Shown: positions 16,427 through 25,491 of the stretch, one piece after another
Numbering within the stretch: the stretch's first letter is position 1
How the letters are laid out: every line of letters starts with the position of its first letter
Assembly: GCF_016508585.1 (NCBI RefSeq)
Contig: NZ_JADVOP010000040.1
Location: forward strand, 1-37,091
Direction of reading: 5' to 3'
Length of the DNA stretch: 37,091 nucleotides
From: Acinetobacter baumannii
GTDB lineage: Bacteria > Pseudomonadota > Gammaproteobacteria > Pseudomonadales > Moraxellaceae
Program-made: the position numbers and the translations under genes
Notes under the pieces: generated by a model
What the model was told of the DNA's origin: nothing
Databases searched by the model: none
The model's input: only the letters and a program-made list of their open reading frames with translations

Positions 16427-16969
16427 TTAGACATTGGCATATTGAATCAATTTATTGACTACGGATTTTACGGCTTTATTATCAAATTCATTGCCTTCAA
16501 ATACTTCGGTCTTACCACGTTGACCAATATCGCGAATTTCGATGACTGCATTGGAGTCAATCATGCCAATAAAGGCACACACCTGTTTAATTTGATCAAT
16601 CGAACGTGAGCCGTTCGTTCCACCATAACTGACAAATGCAGCGGGTTTGCTTTGCCATTCCTTGTATACATAGTCAATTGCATTTTTCAGTACAGGACTG
16701 TATCCATGATTATATTCTGGGGTAATAAAAATAAAGGCATCACCTGAAGCGACTTTTTTTGCCCATTCCTGCTGTTTGGTTTGGTCATAAATACCCGAAG
16801 CAGGTGAGTTTTTTCCTGCAAAGAAAGGCAGATCCCACTCTTTTAAATCTACGATTTCAACATTTAAGGTACTAAATTCAAGTTGATTAATTGTTTTGAG
16901 TAGCCATTCTGCAACTTTGATTGCAACACGACCTTCTCGGATACTGCCCACAATGATTTGAATATTCAT
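16427..16969 (-). CDS. NAD(P)H-dependent FMN reductase (ChrR/azoreductase-like flavodoxin fold)
   Basis: The 180-aa product has the family landmarks: the FMN-phosphate loop GSIREGR at residues 8-14, ITPEYNHGYSPVLKNAIDY near residues 82-100, and SYGGTNG near 114-120. Members reduce flavins, quinones, azo dyes or chromate with NAD(P)H in the cytosol. It faces away from the nucleosidase gene at 17146. It is not a typical SsuE (no AGSPR-type opening), yet an alkanesulfonate operon lacking ssuE lies ~2 kb away. A link between the two is only a possibility. Confidence 0.85.
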   Translation of the reverse strand: MNIQIIVGSIREGRVAIKVAEWLLKTINQLEFSTLNVEIVDLKEWDLPFFAGKNSPASGIYDQTKQQEWAKKVASGDAFIFITPEYNHGYSPVLKNAIDYVYKEWQSKPAAFVSYGGTNGSRSIDQIKQVCAFIGMIDSNAVIEIRDIGQRGKTEVFEGNEFDNKAVKSVVNKLIQYANV

Positions 16970-17090
16970 TTATTGTCGTCTCTATTTATGTATTTGATCA
17001 TTATGAACAATCAAACTGTAGAGTATCGTAGTGATTTGTATATGATTTTAAATTGAATGTGAGGGGGAAGAAGGTTTAAAAAGAATTAAA

Positions 17091-17119
17091 TTGATCTGGA
17101 ATAAAAATTCAATTTTAAT
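17091..17119 (+). promoter_or_regulatory. Candidate promoter for the nucleosidase-like gene
   Basis: TTGATC at 17091-17096 and TTTAAT at 17114-17119 are separated by 17 bases. Transcription would begin about 20 bases before the ATG at 17146, which has no convincing ribosome site. The region is AT-rich, so the match may be fortuitous. Confidence 0.3.
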
Positions 17120-17145
17120 AAGTAAAATTTTAATTTTGAACAGTA

Positions 17146-17712
17146 ATGAAAGATAATTTAGCATTAATCATGGCTTTACCCAATGAATCTAAAGGTTTGT
17201 TTGAACAAGCAGGGATTGCCATCCATTATAGTGGAATTGGAAAGATCAATGCAGCATTCACGGCTTATGACGTCATTCAAAAGACAGGCTGTAAAACTGT
17301 ATTGAATCTTGGTAGTGCGGGAAGCTCAACTTTTAATGCCCATGAATTGATTGAAGTAAAAACCTTTGTACAGCGAGATATGGATGTTTCTCCTCTTGGC
17401 TTTGAAGTGGGTGTAACGCCGATGGATCAGCATTTTCCTCAAGAAATTCATTTAGACAGTTATTTTCCTGATTTGTTACAAGGCATCTGTGGTACAGGGG
17501 ATAGTTTTGAAACAGGGCAGCCGAAGGTCAATTGTGATTTAGTTGATATGGAAGGTTATGCATTGGCGAAAGTATGTAAAAAGCTCGGTGTGCGATTGAT
17601 TTCCGTAAAGTATATTAGCGATGGTGCCAACGATACTGCGCATTTAGATTGGGAAGAAAATTTATTATTAGGCGCGCAGAAATTATTAAAACTTTATCAG
17701 TCTCTAGATTAG
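17146..17712 (+). CDS. MTA/SAH nucleosidase-like (PNP/UDP family) protein
   Basis: The 188-aa protein is shorter than usual MtnN (~230 aa). Recognisable blocks are MALPNESKGL, YSGIGKINAAF, LNLGSAGSS, the substrate-binding VDMEGYALAKV near residues 131-141, and the catalytic-region ISDGAND near 155-161. This pattern matches the nucleoside phosphorylase/5'-methylthioadenosine nucleosidase superfamily, which cleaves purine nucleosides. Substrate choice cannot be read from the sequence. A palindrome follows, and the next gene converges from the other strand. Confidence 0.8.
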   Translation: MKDNLALIMALPNESKGLFEQAGIAIHYSGIGKINAAFTAYDVIQKTGCKTVLNLGSAGSSTFNAHELIEVKTFVQRDMDVSPLGFEVGVTPMDQHFPQEIHLDSYFPDLLQGICGTGDSFETGQPKVNCDLVDMEGYALAKVCKKLGVRLISVKYISDGANDTAHLDWEENLLLGAQKLLKLYQSLD

Positions 17713-17758
17713 AAAAACAGCAAATTGAATATCATCAGGATTTCAATTTAAGTTTAGG

Positions 17759-17780
17759 CGACCATAGGGGGCTATGGTCG
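17759..17780. terminator. Hairpin between convergent genes
   Basis: CGACCATAG (17759-17767) pairs with CTATGGTCG (17772-17780) around a GGGG loop. Only TTT follows on the + strand, so termination is plausible but weak. It sits between the nucleosidase-like gene (+) and the TetR gene (-). Confidence 0.55.
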
Positions 17781-17815
17781 TTTGCCAAAATAACCAATAT
17801 TGTTATATTGGATGA

Positions 17816-18430
17816 TTAATTACGCGGTAATACACCATATAAAGTCATATGGATTGTATGTTCGATTGCACGTTGACACATACTTTTATTACGTAAAGTT
17901 TTACCTGTAACCATTTCGATTTGAGTACTGAAATCAGCATAGTTTTGAGTCAATGCCCAAATATTGATAATCAGTAATTCAGCATCAATTTGATCTGAGA
18001 TTTTACCTTGAGTTTGCCAATTCAAAATGACCTTTGCTTTGCGTTTAAATAACTTTTTAAGCGGACCTTTGAGAATGGATAAAATATGTGGCGCACCTTG
18101 AATCACCTCTAAGGCAAAAAGCTTAGACGCTTTGGGCTGAGTTCTTGAGATTTCAATCTTTGTCATAATGTAATGTGACAAAGCTTCAGCTGGTTCCAAT
18201 TCTGATTCAAGCGATTGTAATGGTGCTAACCATTTCTGCATGACCGTTGTCAGTACTTCAACGTATAAGGCTTCTTTATTTTCATAATAATAGAAAATAT
18301 TCGACTTATGCATATCTGCTAACTGCGCAATTTCGTCTAGGCTTGCACCGTTGAAACCATAGACAGAAAATACATCAAGTGCAGCACTAAGTAACTGCTG
18401 CCGTTTTTGAGCACTCTTTTTTTGTTCCAT
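17816..18430 (-). CDS. TetR-family transcriptional regulator, RutR-like
   Basis: The 204-aa product has an N-terminal helix-turn-helix (ALDVFSVYGFNGASLDEIAQLADMHKSNIFYYYENKEALY, residues 17-56) with the HKSNIFYYY recognition region seen in RutR-like regulators. The C-terminal domain (SHYIMTKIEISRTQPKASKLFALEV) also resembles the RutR type. RutR controls pyrimidine catabolism in E. coli, but no rut genes are in this window, so the target is unknown. It stands alone with a long upstream gap. Confidence 0.85.
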   Translation of the reverse strand: MEQKKSAQKRQQLLSAALDVFSVYGFNGASLDEIAQLADMHKSNIFYYYENKEALYVEVLTTVMQKWLAPLQSLESELEPAEALSHYIMTKIEISRTQPKASKLFALEVIQGAPHILSILKGPLKKLFKRKAKVILNWQTQGKISDQIDAELLIINIWALTQNYADFSTQIEMVTGKTLRNKSMCQRAIEHTIHMTLYGVLPRN

Positions 18431-18932
18431 CGCATCTTTAAATCAAATAAATGATTATTAAATTGTACGGTAAAATGTTTGATTTGTGCACAGAAAGCAA
18501 GATTATTTTGGTATATTTCTGATAAATAATTATGAAGTTTTATTATTAAATCAATCGCAATTCACTATTATCTAAATTTGCACTAAACTAGAGCAAAACC
18601 AATATAAAAATTATGTCAGTTATGGCTTATTATTTAAATTTTGTGACATTTTTTAGTATAAGACTATTTTTTGAGTAACTTACAAAATAAATGAACCAAG
18701 AATGCTGTTATTTAATTTTAATTTAAGAAAGTCATTTTGATTTAAAAGCATCCGATTATATTTGAATGAAGAATCTCTATGGATGATTTTATTTATTTAA
18801 TAATGAAGTTTTAGTCGATAAAAATGGATGAAACTTCGACATATTGATAAAAGTACAGGATTCAAGCTGGAATAAGGGCAAGAAATTTTATGCCCTTATA
18901 TTTTATAGATAAATCCTCAGCGTGCTATGTTT
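18431..18932. other. 502-base AT-rich intergenic region with one hairpin
   Basis: I see no ORF with a ribosome site here. It holds the TetR promoter region on its left. Near its right end is a hairpin (ATAAGGGCA at 18872-18880 with TGCCCTTAT at 18891-18899), 33 bases past the ssuB stop. That hairpin may mark the 3' end of the sulfonate operon, although no T run follows on the - strand. Several A/T runs make promoter calls unreliable. Confidence 0.5.
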
Positions 18933-19730
18933 TTAAGTCGCCAACACAGCAGCCAGCACTTGCTGTTCAAGTTCAGCAAACACAACTCCTTTTTGACGTG
19001 GGCGGGCTAAATCAACTTGAAACTGTTGTGCGATATGACCTTTATCCAAAAGAATAATACGGTCCGCCAATTGCACAGCCTCGCTAACATCATGGGTGAC
19101 TAAAATGGTGGTAAATCCTTGTTCCAGCCACAGTTTTTCGATCAGGTTTTGCATTTCTAGACGTGTTAATGCATCCAGAGCTCCCAAAGGTTCATCCAGC
19201 AGCAATACGCGTGGTGTATGCGACAGCGCACGTGCAAGTGCCGTTCTTTGACGTTGTCCACCTGAAAGCTGTGAAGGCCATAATCCTGACTTTTCCTTTA
19301 ACCCGACTTTTTCAAGTAGTTGCTCAGCTTTGGGAAATTGATCTTTGGCGAGACCCAATTGCACATTTTTTAAAATGTTTTTCCATGGTAAAAGGCGTGG
19401 GTCCTGAAACATCACCCGAATATCATCTGCGATAATACCTTCACGGAAATTCAGCAAAGACTTAAATTTGATTTCACCGTAACTGGGTTGTTCTAAATCG
19501 GCGATTAAACGCAATAGAGTACTTTTACCGCAACCACTGCGTCCGACGATTGCAACGAACTCACCCGCTTCAATGTGCAAGTCTAGATCTTCGAGAACTT
19601 TAACTTCACCATAGTATTTATGCAGCTGTTCAATCGAAATTTCTGCACCAATTTTTGCCTGGTCTTGTTCAATTGCCTCTGGGCTTGGAAGAAGATCATT
19701 GGCGTATTGGCTTATGCTTAAATCGGTCAT
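18933..19730 (-). CDS. ssuB: Aliphatic sulfonate ABC transporter ATP-binding protein SsuB
   Basis: This 265-aa ABC ATPase powers sulfonate import through SsuC. Walker A GRSGCGKST is at residues 63-71, Q-loop VMFQDPRLLPW near 107-116, signature LSGGQ at 155-159, Walker B VLLLDEP at 175-181, and the switch His in LVTHD. The dipeptide LLPW after the Q-loop is typical of the nitrate/sulfonate/taurine subfamily. It is the last gene of a five-gene - strand operon, nine bases downstream of ssuC. Confidence 0.92.
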   Translation of the reverse strand: MTDLSISQYANDLLPSPEAIEQDQAKIGAEISIEQLHKYYGEVKVLEDLDLHIEAGEFVAIVGRSGCGKSTLLRLIADLEQPSYGEIKFKSLLNFREGIIADDIRVMFQDPRLLPWKNILKNVQLGLAKDQFPKAEQLLEKVGLKEKSGLWPSQLSGGQRQRTALARALSHTPRVLLLDEPLGALDALTRLEMQNLIEKLWLEQGFTTILVTHDVSEAVQLADRIILLDKGHIAQQFQVDLARPRQKGVVFAELEQQVLAAVLAT

Positions 19731-19739
19731 TTCAAGCTC

Positions 19740-20561
19740 CTATTTTTGATAACCTGCGTGCCAACGCAATAGATATTTTTCTAAGAATTGTGCGAAGACA
19801 TCGGCAAGCTTACCCAAAAGGGCATACAGTAAAATACCGACGAGGACGATGTCTGTCTGTAAAAACTCACGGGCATTCATGGTCATATAACCAATTCCAG
19901 ATTGAGCAGAAATGGTTTCTGCAACAATAAGTAATACCCAAACTAAGCCCAATGAAAAACGTAAACCAACCAGAATAGATGGCATTGCACCAGGTAAAAT
20001 AATTTCTTTATATAATTGCCATTGGTTTAAACCATAGCTTTTCCCCATCTCAATCAATTGAGGATCAACTGAGCGAATGCCATGATAAGTATTGATATAA
20101 ATAGGAAAAAATACCCCAACTGCCACCAAAAACAACTTTGCTGATTCATCAATACCGAACCATAAAATCACAAGTGGAATGAGTGCTAAAGCAGGAATAT
20201 TTCGAATCATTTGCAAGGTCGTATCCAGCAGGTTTGACGCAACTTTTGAAGAGCCGTTGAGCAAGCCTAAAATCAAACCTAAACCGCCCCCTACCAATAG
20301 CCCGAGCAAGGCACGACCTGCACTCACTTTGACATGCTGCCAGAGTTCACCGCTGATCAATAATGTCCAAAAAGCCGATACCACTGCTGATGGTGCAGGA
20401 AGGACACGACTTTCAAGCCAGCCCGTTTTCGAAGCGATTTGCCAAATGACAATCAATAAAATCGGAACAATCCAAGGCAGCAAACGCTGCCCCAATTGAT
20501 TTGTTCCACGTGAAACGACATGACTTTCCTTGGTAGGACTTCGCCTGACTATGACACTCAT
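19740..20561 (-). CDS. ssuC: Aliphatic sulfonate ABC transporter permease SsuC
   Basis: The 273-aa inner-membrane permease has about six hydrophobic segments and the EAA-type loop MGKSYGLNQWQLYKEIILPGA near residues 173-193, which contacts the ATPase SsuB. The N-terminal ~25 residues are polar and precede the first membrane helix. Its ATG overlaps the ssuD stop by four bases (ATGA), indicating coupled translation. Confidence 0.92.
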   Translation of the reverse strand: MSVIVRRSPTKESHVVSRGTNQLGQRLLPWIVPILLIVIWQIASKTGWLESRVLPAPSAVVSAFWTLLISGELWQHVKVSAGRALLGLLVGGGLGLILGLLNGSSKVASNLLDTTLQMIRNIPALALIPLVILWFGIDESAKLFLVAVGVFFPIYINTYHGIRSVDPQLIEMGKSYGLNQWQLYKEIILPGAMPSILVGLRFSLGLVWVLLIVAETISAQSGIGYMTMNAREFLQTDIVLVGILLYALLGKLADVFAQFLEKYLLRWHAGYQK

Positions 20562-21727
20562 GCGAACTCCTTTAAGGGCTTTTTATTTTCCTCGGGTGTG
20601 TAGTTGTTGGCTACAATTTCTCCAAATGGTCCAGTTAAATTTGGTTGGGTGAGTTTTTTACGTGTTTCCAATGGAAGCAAGGGGAATACCAACTCGGCAA
20701 AACGAATCGATTCTTCCAAATGTGGGTAGCCAGAAAAGATAAAAGTATTGATCCCCAAGTCAGCATATTCTTGGATACGATCTGCAACCGTTTGTGGGTC
20801 ACCCACCAATGCTGTACCCGCACCACCACGAACTAAGCCAACGCCCGCCCAAAGGTTTGGAGAAACCTCAAGCTTGCTACGATCACCATTATGTAGTTCT
20901 GCCATGCGGCGCTGACCGACAGAATCCATTTGTTTAAATTTCTTTTGAGCAGCAGCGATGGTTGCATCATCCACATATTGAATCAATTCATTGGCTGCTT
21001 GCCATGCTTGTTCTGTAGTTTCACGAACAATCACATGTAAGCGAATACCATAATTTAACTGACGTCCTTTGGCTTCTGCCCGTGCTTTAACGACAGCAAT
21101 TTTTTCTTTCACCGCAGCAGGTGGTTCACCCCAAGTTAAATAGGTATCGACTTGCTCAGCTGCCAATTCGATGGCATCTTCGGAAGAGCCACCAAACCAT
21201 AGGGGCGGATAGGGTGCTTGAATAGGTGGATAAAGCAGTTTGGCATCATCAACACTCAGGCGTTCGCCATGAAATGTAAAAGATTCCCCTGTGTGTGAGC
21301 GCTTTAAAATTTCACGCCAAATCGTGGTGTATTCAGCTGCTGTTTTATAACGCGTGGCATGGTCTTCATATAAACCATCACCTTTTAATTCTTGTTCGTC
21401 TCCACCCGTAACGAGGTTGAGTAGAACACGGCCATTGGATAAACGGTCAAACGTAGCTGCCATCCGTGCTGCAAGGGCAGGTGTGGTTACACCCGGACGC
21501 AAAGCAACCAAAAATTTTAGATTTTTAGTGGCGTCAATGAGGCTTGCCGCCGTGATCCATGGATCTTCGCATGAACGACCAGTCGGGATGAGTACACCTT
21601 CATAACCCAGATTATCGACTGCAACAGCAATTTGTTTCATGTAGGCATGATCGACTTGTCGCGCGCCTTTGCTGGTTCCTAAATAACGACTGTCACCGTG
21701 AGTGGGAATAAACCAGAAGATTTTCAT
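20558..21727 (-). CDS. ssuD: FMNH2-dependent alkanesulfonate monooxygenase SsuD
   Basis: The 389-aa enzyme splits alkanesulfonates into aldehyde and sulfite using FMNH2 and oxygen in the cytosol, freeing sulfur for growth. It starts MKIFWFIPTHGDSRYLG, the conserved SsuD opening. Other landmarks are GVLIPTGRSCEDPW, FLVALRPGVTTPALAARMAATFDRLSNGR and NLVTGGD, as in bacterial luciferase-like monooxygenases. I choose ATG 21727 because AAGGA lies eight bases before it; an ATG nine bases upstream is too close to that site. It needs a flavin reductase, which is missing from the operon. Confidence 0.94.
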   Translation of the reverse strand: MKIFWFIPTHGDSRYLGTSKGARQVDHAYMKQIAVAVDNLGYEGVLIPTGRSCEDPWITAASLIDATKNLKFLVALRPGVTTPALAARMAATFDRLSNGRVLLNLVTGGDEQELKGDGLYEDHATRYKTAAEYTTIWREILKRSHTGESFTFHGERLSVDDAKLLYPPIQAPYPPLWFGGSSEDAIELAAEQVDTYLTWGEPPAAVKEKIAVVKARAEAKGRQLNYGIRLHVIVRETTEQAWQAANELIQYVDDATIAAAQKKFKQMDSVGQRRMAELHNGDRSKLEVSPNLWAGVGLVRGGAGTALVGDPQTVADRIQEYADLGINTFIFSGYPHLEESIRFAELVFPLLPLETRKKLTQPNLTGPFGEIVANNYTPEENKKPLKEFA

Positions 21728-21755
21728 ATCATGCATCCTTAAAAAAATTCAAATA

Positions 21756-22748
21756 CTATTTAGCCGTCCAAACAGCCTGTTTGATGTCAATGCTGTTTGG
21801 AATAATTTTGAGTTCGCTAAAGCGATTTGCGAGCTGTTGTTGGTCTGAAATCACTTTGGCTGAAAGTGGGGCAGCACCTGAAGGGCGAGGACGTCGATCG
21901 ATAAAGGTCTGACTGACCTGTAGTTTTAACCCCGTGCTTTGACCAATTGATTGTGCGGTGGCAACACGGTTGGCCTGTACCCATTTATCTGCAACATTGA
22001 TTTGTTGAATAATGCCTTTGACTGCCTGAGGGTATTTTTTAACAAATTCAGGTGATGCCAAGTAAAAAGTATAATTTGGACTTAAACCCTGCCCTGAAGC
22101 GAGTACACGGGCTTGATCTTCAATTTGGGCGGAAGCAAAGAATGGGTCCCAAATCGCCCAGGCATCGACAGCTCCTTTTTGAAAAGCGGCACGTGCATCA
22201 GCAGGAGTGAGCCAAATGGGTTGGATGTCCGACCATTGCAAGCCAGCTTTACGGACAGCTTGGACCAATAAATAGTGAGCACTTGAACCTTTTTGTAGCG
22301 CAATACGCTTACCTTTTAATTCGCTGAGTTTGGTTATCTTGGAACTTTTCGGTACTAGAATGGCGGAGGCGAGCGGTTTGGCAGCTTCGTAGGCAATATA
22401 ATACAAAGGCTTATTGGCTGCTTGCGCGTAGACGGGTGGCGTATCTCCCGTGACACCTACATCCAGTGAACCAACGGCAAGTGCTTCAAGAATCTGTGGT
22501 CCTGCCGGGAATTCATTCCAGGAAATCTTGGCATTGGGAAATTCTTTTTCATAGAGTTTCTGTTGTTTGGCAATCGCAAAGTTAATCGAACTTTTTTGAA
22601 AACCAATACGTAACTCTTTTACGGTGGGATCAATTGCCCACACTGAAGTTGACCCAAGCATTGCACTACAGATCAACATTGTTGTCATGGCATGTGTAGG
22701 CGCATTGAACCATGATGATGTTTTGTGTTGTACAAAGTGTTGGGTCAT
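21756..22748 (-). CDS. ssuA: Sulfonate ABC transporter substrate-binding protein, soluble SsuA-like
   Basis: This 330-aa periplasmic protein starts at ATG 22748, preceded by GAGGA with seven-base spacing; an ATG at 22772 lacks a site. The signal peptide ends near STSVWA. The mature protein has LRIGFQKSSINFAIAK, EFPAGPQILEALAVGSLDVG, TGDTPPVYAQAA and AIWDPFFASA, which are SsuA family blocks. It is clearly related to the neighbouring binding protein upstream (shared LTPADARAAFQKGAVDAW-type block), so the pair arose by duplication. Ligand preference cannot be predicted. Confidence 0.88.
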   Translation of the reverse strand: MTQHFVQHKTSSWFNAPTHAMTTMLICSAMLGSTSVWAIDPTVKELRIGFQKSSINFAIAKQQKLYEKEFPNAKISWNEFPAGPQILEALAVGSLDVGVTGDTPPVYAQAANKPLYYIAYEAAKPLASAILVPKSSKITKLSELKGKRIALQKGSSAHYLLVQAVRKAGLQWSDIQPIWLTPADARAAFQKGAVDAWAIWDPFFASAQIEDQARVLASGQGLSPNYTFYLASPEFVKKYPQAVKGIIQQINVADKWVQANRVATAQSIGQSTGLKLQVSQTFIDRRPRPSGAAPLSAKVISDQQQLANRFSELKIIPNSIDIKQAVWTAK

Positions 22749-22781
22749 TGTGATGTCCTCATTGCATCGCATTATGCGAAA

Positions 22782-23741
22782 TTATTGAGCGAGTACAGCC
22801 GCTTGAATATTGATCTTGTTTGGAATAAGTTTTTGTTGATAAAAAGCATCAGCGACATCCTGTTGCTTTTTCACCACATCGTTAGAAATTGAACTTACGC
22901 CAAAGCCCATCCGTGAAATGGATGTATTGAGTACATCAAGCGGTAAGCCTGTCGGTTTTTCTAAAAGTTTGGCAGCATCAGTTTGATGTTGAGATACCCA
23001 TTGTGTGGTGGTATTTAATTCATTCACTACGATTTTTAAAACGTCGGGGTGCTGTTCTGCAAATTTTCGATCAGCCAAGTAGAATTGATGGTTATTCACT
23101 AGGTTTTGACCTGTAGCAATGACTTTTGCATTGAGTTGTTTTTCCGCAGCAGCAAAGAACGGATCCCAAATCACCCACGCATCGACAGCACCTTTTTCAA
23201 AAGCAGCACGTGCATCAGCAGGCGGTAAGTAGACCACTTGAATGTCATCTAGCTTTAAATGGTTTGCTTCCAAGACTTTAAGTAAAAGGTAATGTACGTT
23301 AGAGCCTTTATTCAGGACGACACGTTTGCCCTTGAGGTCTTGCACCGATTGAATCGGCGAGTCTTTAGGGACGATCAGTGCCTCAGCCAAAGGTGCAGCA
23401 GGCTGATTGGCAACATAGACCAGATTGGAGTTCGCTGCCTGAGCAAAAATAGGAGGTGCTTCACCTGATTCACCAAAGGACACGCTTCCCACATTTAAGC
23501 CTTCTAACAATTGTGGACCAGCAGGAAACTCAACCCATTTGACATTGACCCCTTTTTGTTTAAGCGCTTTATCCAAGTCGCCCCGGGCCTTGATAATTGG
23601 CAATACGCCATATTTTTGAAAACCGATATTTAAAGTCGTGGTCTCTTGCGGTTTAGAACATCCAGTCAGCATCATGATGGTGGCAAGACTTGCACTTAGA
23701 AAGGAGATTTTTTTCCATGAAGGTTGAAATAAGTGCGCCAT
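22782..23741 (-). CDS. Sulfonate ABC transporter substrate-binding lipoprotein, SsuA-like
   Basis: This 319-aa protein is the first gene of the operon. Its signal peptide ends in the lipobox LTGC, so it should be a membrane-tethered lipoprotein, unlike its paralogue downstream. Family blocks are LNIGFQKYGVLPIIKARG, FPAGPQLLEGLNVGSV, ESGEAPPIFAQAA, LPPADARAAFEKGAVDAW and IWDPFFAAA. It is 33 bases upstream of the second binding-protein gene. Having one tethered and one free binding protein may broaden the sulfonate range served by a single permease. Confidence 0.87.
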   Translation of the reverse strand: MAHLFQPSWKKISFLSASLATIMMLTGCSKPQETTTLNIGFQKYGVLPIIKARGDLDKALKQKGVNVKWVEFPAGPQLLEGLNVGSVSFGESGEAPPIFAQAANSNLVYVANQPAAPLAEALIVPKDSPIQSVQDLKGKRVVLNKGSNVHYLLLKVLEANHLKLDDIQVVYLPPADARAAFEKGAVDAWVIWDPFFAAAEKQLNAKVIATGQNLVNNHQFYLADRKFAEQHPDVLKIVVNELNTTTQWVSQHQTDAAKLLEKPTGLPLDVLNTSISRMGFGVSSISNDVVKKQQDVADAFYQQKLIPNKINIQAAVLAQ

Positions 23742-24070
23742 GAGTCACGATGCCTGTGTAATGTAAAAAGGATGAGCATCAGCTTAAAAGGCTTTGTATT
23801 TTCAAAAAAATAAGTTTTTTATGATTGCTAATGAAAAAAAAAGATAAATTATTAAATGCTAAAGTTATCGTTAAATCAGAAATATAAAATAAATATTCTA
23901 TAAAAATAAAAAGTTATAAGAATATGAAAAGTATAAATTTATTGCTGTTATTTAGATCAGGAATATAGATTCCATGATCATGCATAAGCAAAATCTCTCA
24001 GTCATGGAATCTATTTAGATAAGTTTAGATGTAAATGTGATAATTCATGGAACCCAGTGTGTGTTGAAGA
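23742..24070. other. Intergenic region between argA and the sulfonate operon, with a 13-bp inverted repeat
   Basis: No gene is visible. The left half should hold the ssu operon promoter; it is very AT-rich, and I could not single out a promoter. At 23965-23977 and 24002-24014 lies a perfect 13-bp inverted repeat (ATAGATTCCATGA with TCATGGAATCTAT) around a 24-base loop. It could be a processing or termination structure for argA mRNA or a protein-binding site. No T run follows on the - strand. Confidence 0.6.
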
Positions 24071-25426
24071 TCAGGTCATGCTTTTTTTAAATACCATTGA
24101 ATTACGTTGATAGTTATATAGAGCTTGGCGTGCTTCGGGTAAGTCGTCAACATTTGCCAATTCAAAACCATGCTCTAAGAACCAGTGTGCCGTTCGTGTA
24201 GTGAGAACAAACAGTTGTTGAATACCTTGCTGGCGTGCATGTTCTTCTAGAAAATGTAGAATCTGACTGCCCCGGTTCGATTTACGATAGCCAGGATGGA
24301 CAGCAACGCAGGCGATTTCAGCGGAACTTACTTCATCGTTTGAAGCAGGAATTGGGTAGAGTGCGGCACAGGCTAAAATCGTACCGTCTCGCTCGATGAC
24401 AGCAAATTTATCAATTTCAGTTTCAAGTCGTTCACGTGAGCGATAGACCAGAATTCCTTCTTCTTCCAAGGGACGTAATAAGTTGATTAAACCGCCTACA
24501 TCACCGATATTTGCCATACGCACTTCTTCATAATGCGCATCAGTAATCATGGTGCCATGCCCATCACGGGTAAAGAGTTCTTCTATTAAAGCACCGTCAT
24601 GCGCATATGAAAGCAGATGTACACGATTGACTCCTTTTAATGATGCCTGTTTGGCATTGTGTAAATGCAAGGCAATTTCAAAATTTGAATCTTGATATTT
24701 TTCAATGTGCTTATCAAGCTGATGTGGGGTAATTTCACGTTTTAATTGTCCGTATTCATCCATTAAGCCCTGCTGACTGCCCAAGAAAATCAATTTATCC
24801 GCTTGCAGGTGGATGGCAGTTTTTGTTGCCACTTCTTCTGCCAGTAAATTAAAGACTTCCCCAGTGGTTGAATAGCCTGTTGGACCTAATAGCACAATAT
24901 TCTGATTGTCTAAGTGACGTTGAATCGCCTCGGTATCAATGGTTCGAACTTCACCTGTGAGCTGAAAATCGATGCCATCTCGAATGCCGTACGGTTTCGC
25001 AGTCACGAAGTTACCCGATACAACATCAATGCGAGCACCAAACATCGGCGAGTTGGCGAGTCCCATTGACAATAAGGCTTCAATTTGTAGTCGAATTGAT
25101 CCCACAGCGTTCATGACGCAAGGCAAAGACGCACGCGTTGTAATGCGACGATTGATATGGATGGGGCTCTGGATTTTATTTTGACGTAAATTCGCATTGA
25201 TTTGAGGGCGTGCGCCGTGGACCAGAATGAGTCGTATACCTAATGAATGTAATAGCGCAATATCATGAATAATATGTTGAAAATTGGCGTGCTCAACAGC
25301 TTCACCGCCAAACATCAATACAAAGGTCTTACCACGATGGGCATTGATATAGGGTGCAGAATGACGAAACCAATGCACATATTCTTGCGCTGTGCTTTGT
25401 GTTGTTTCTGGGCTGTCAGTTTGCAT
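24071..25426 (-). CDS. argA: N-acetylglutamate synthase ArgA
   Basis: The 451-aa enzyme makes N-acetylglutamate from glutamate and acetyl-CoA, the first step of arginine biosynthesis. The N-terminal amino-acid-kinase-like domain (FVLMFGGEAVEH, ILVHGARPQIN, VLLGPTGYSTTGE) covers about residues 30-290. The C-terminal GNAT acetyltransferase domain holds the acetyl-CoA loop VHPGYRKSNRGSQIL near residues 375-390. Two-domain layout and length match ArgA of gammaproteobacteria. The gene is monocistronic here. Confidence 0.94.
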   Translation of the reverse strand: MQTDSPETTQSTAQEYVHWFRHSAPYINAHRGKTFVLMFGGEAVEHANFQHIIHDIALLHSLGIRLILVHGARPQINANLRQNKIQSPIHINRRITTRASLPCVMNAVGSIRLQIEALLSMGLANSPMFGARIDVVSGNFVTAKPYGIRDGIDFQLTGEVRTIDTEAIQRHLDNQNIVLLGPTGYSTTGEVFNLLAEEVATKTAIHLQADKLIFLGSQQGLMDEYGQLKREITPHQLDKHIEKYQDSNFEIALHLHNAKQASLKGVNRVHLLSYAHDGALIEELFTRDGHGTMITDAHYEEVRMANIGDVGGLINLLRPLEEEGILVYRSRERLETEIDKFAVIERDGTILACAALYPIPASNDEVSSAEIACVAVHPGYRKSNRGSQILHFLEEHARQQGIQQLFVLTTRTAHWFLEHGFELANVDDLPEARQALYNYQRNSMVFKKSMT

Positions 25427-25491
25427 ACCTATCTCAGTATTGTTGATTGCTATGTGATGATTCTAAACAAAAATAACTGATAAATAATAGT

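Noticed and set aside
16427..16969. FMN reductase considered as SsuE of the sulfonate operon
   Set aside because: The opening motif is that of ChrR/azoreductase-like proteins and the gene is separated from the operon by two unrelated genes.
18431..18932. Long AT-rich gap considered as an origin or attachment site
   Set aside because: I see no iterons, DnaA-box cluster, tRNA end or flanking direct repeats.
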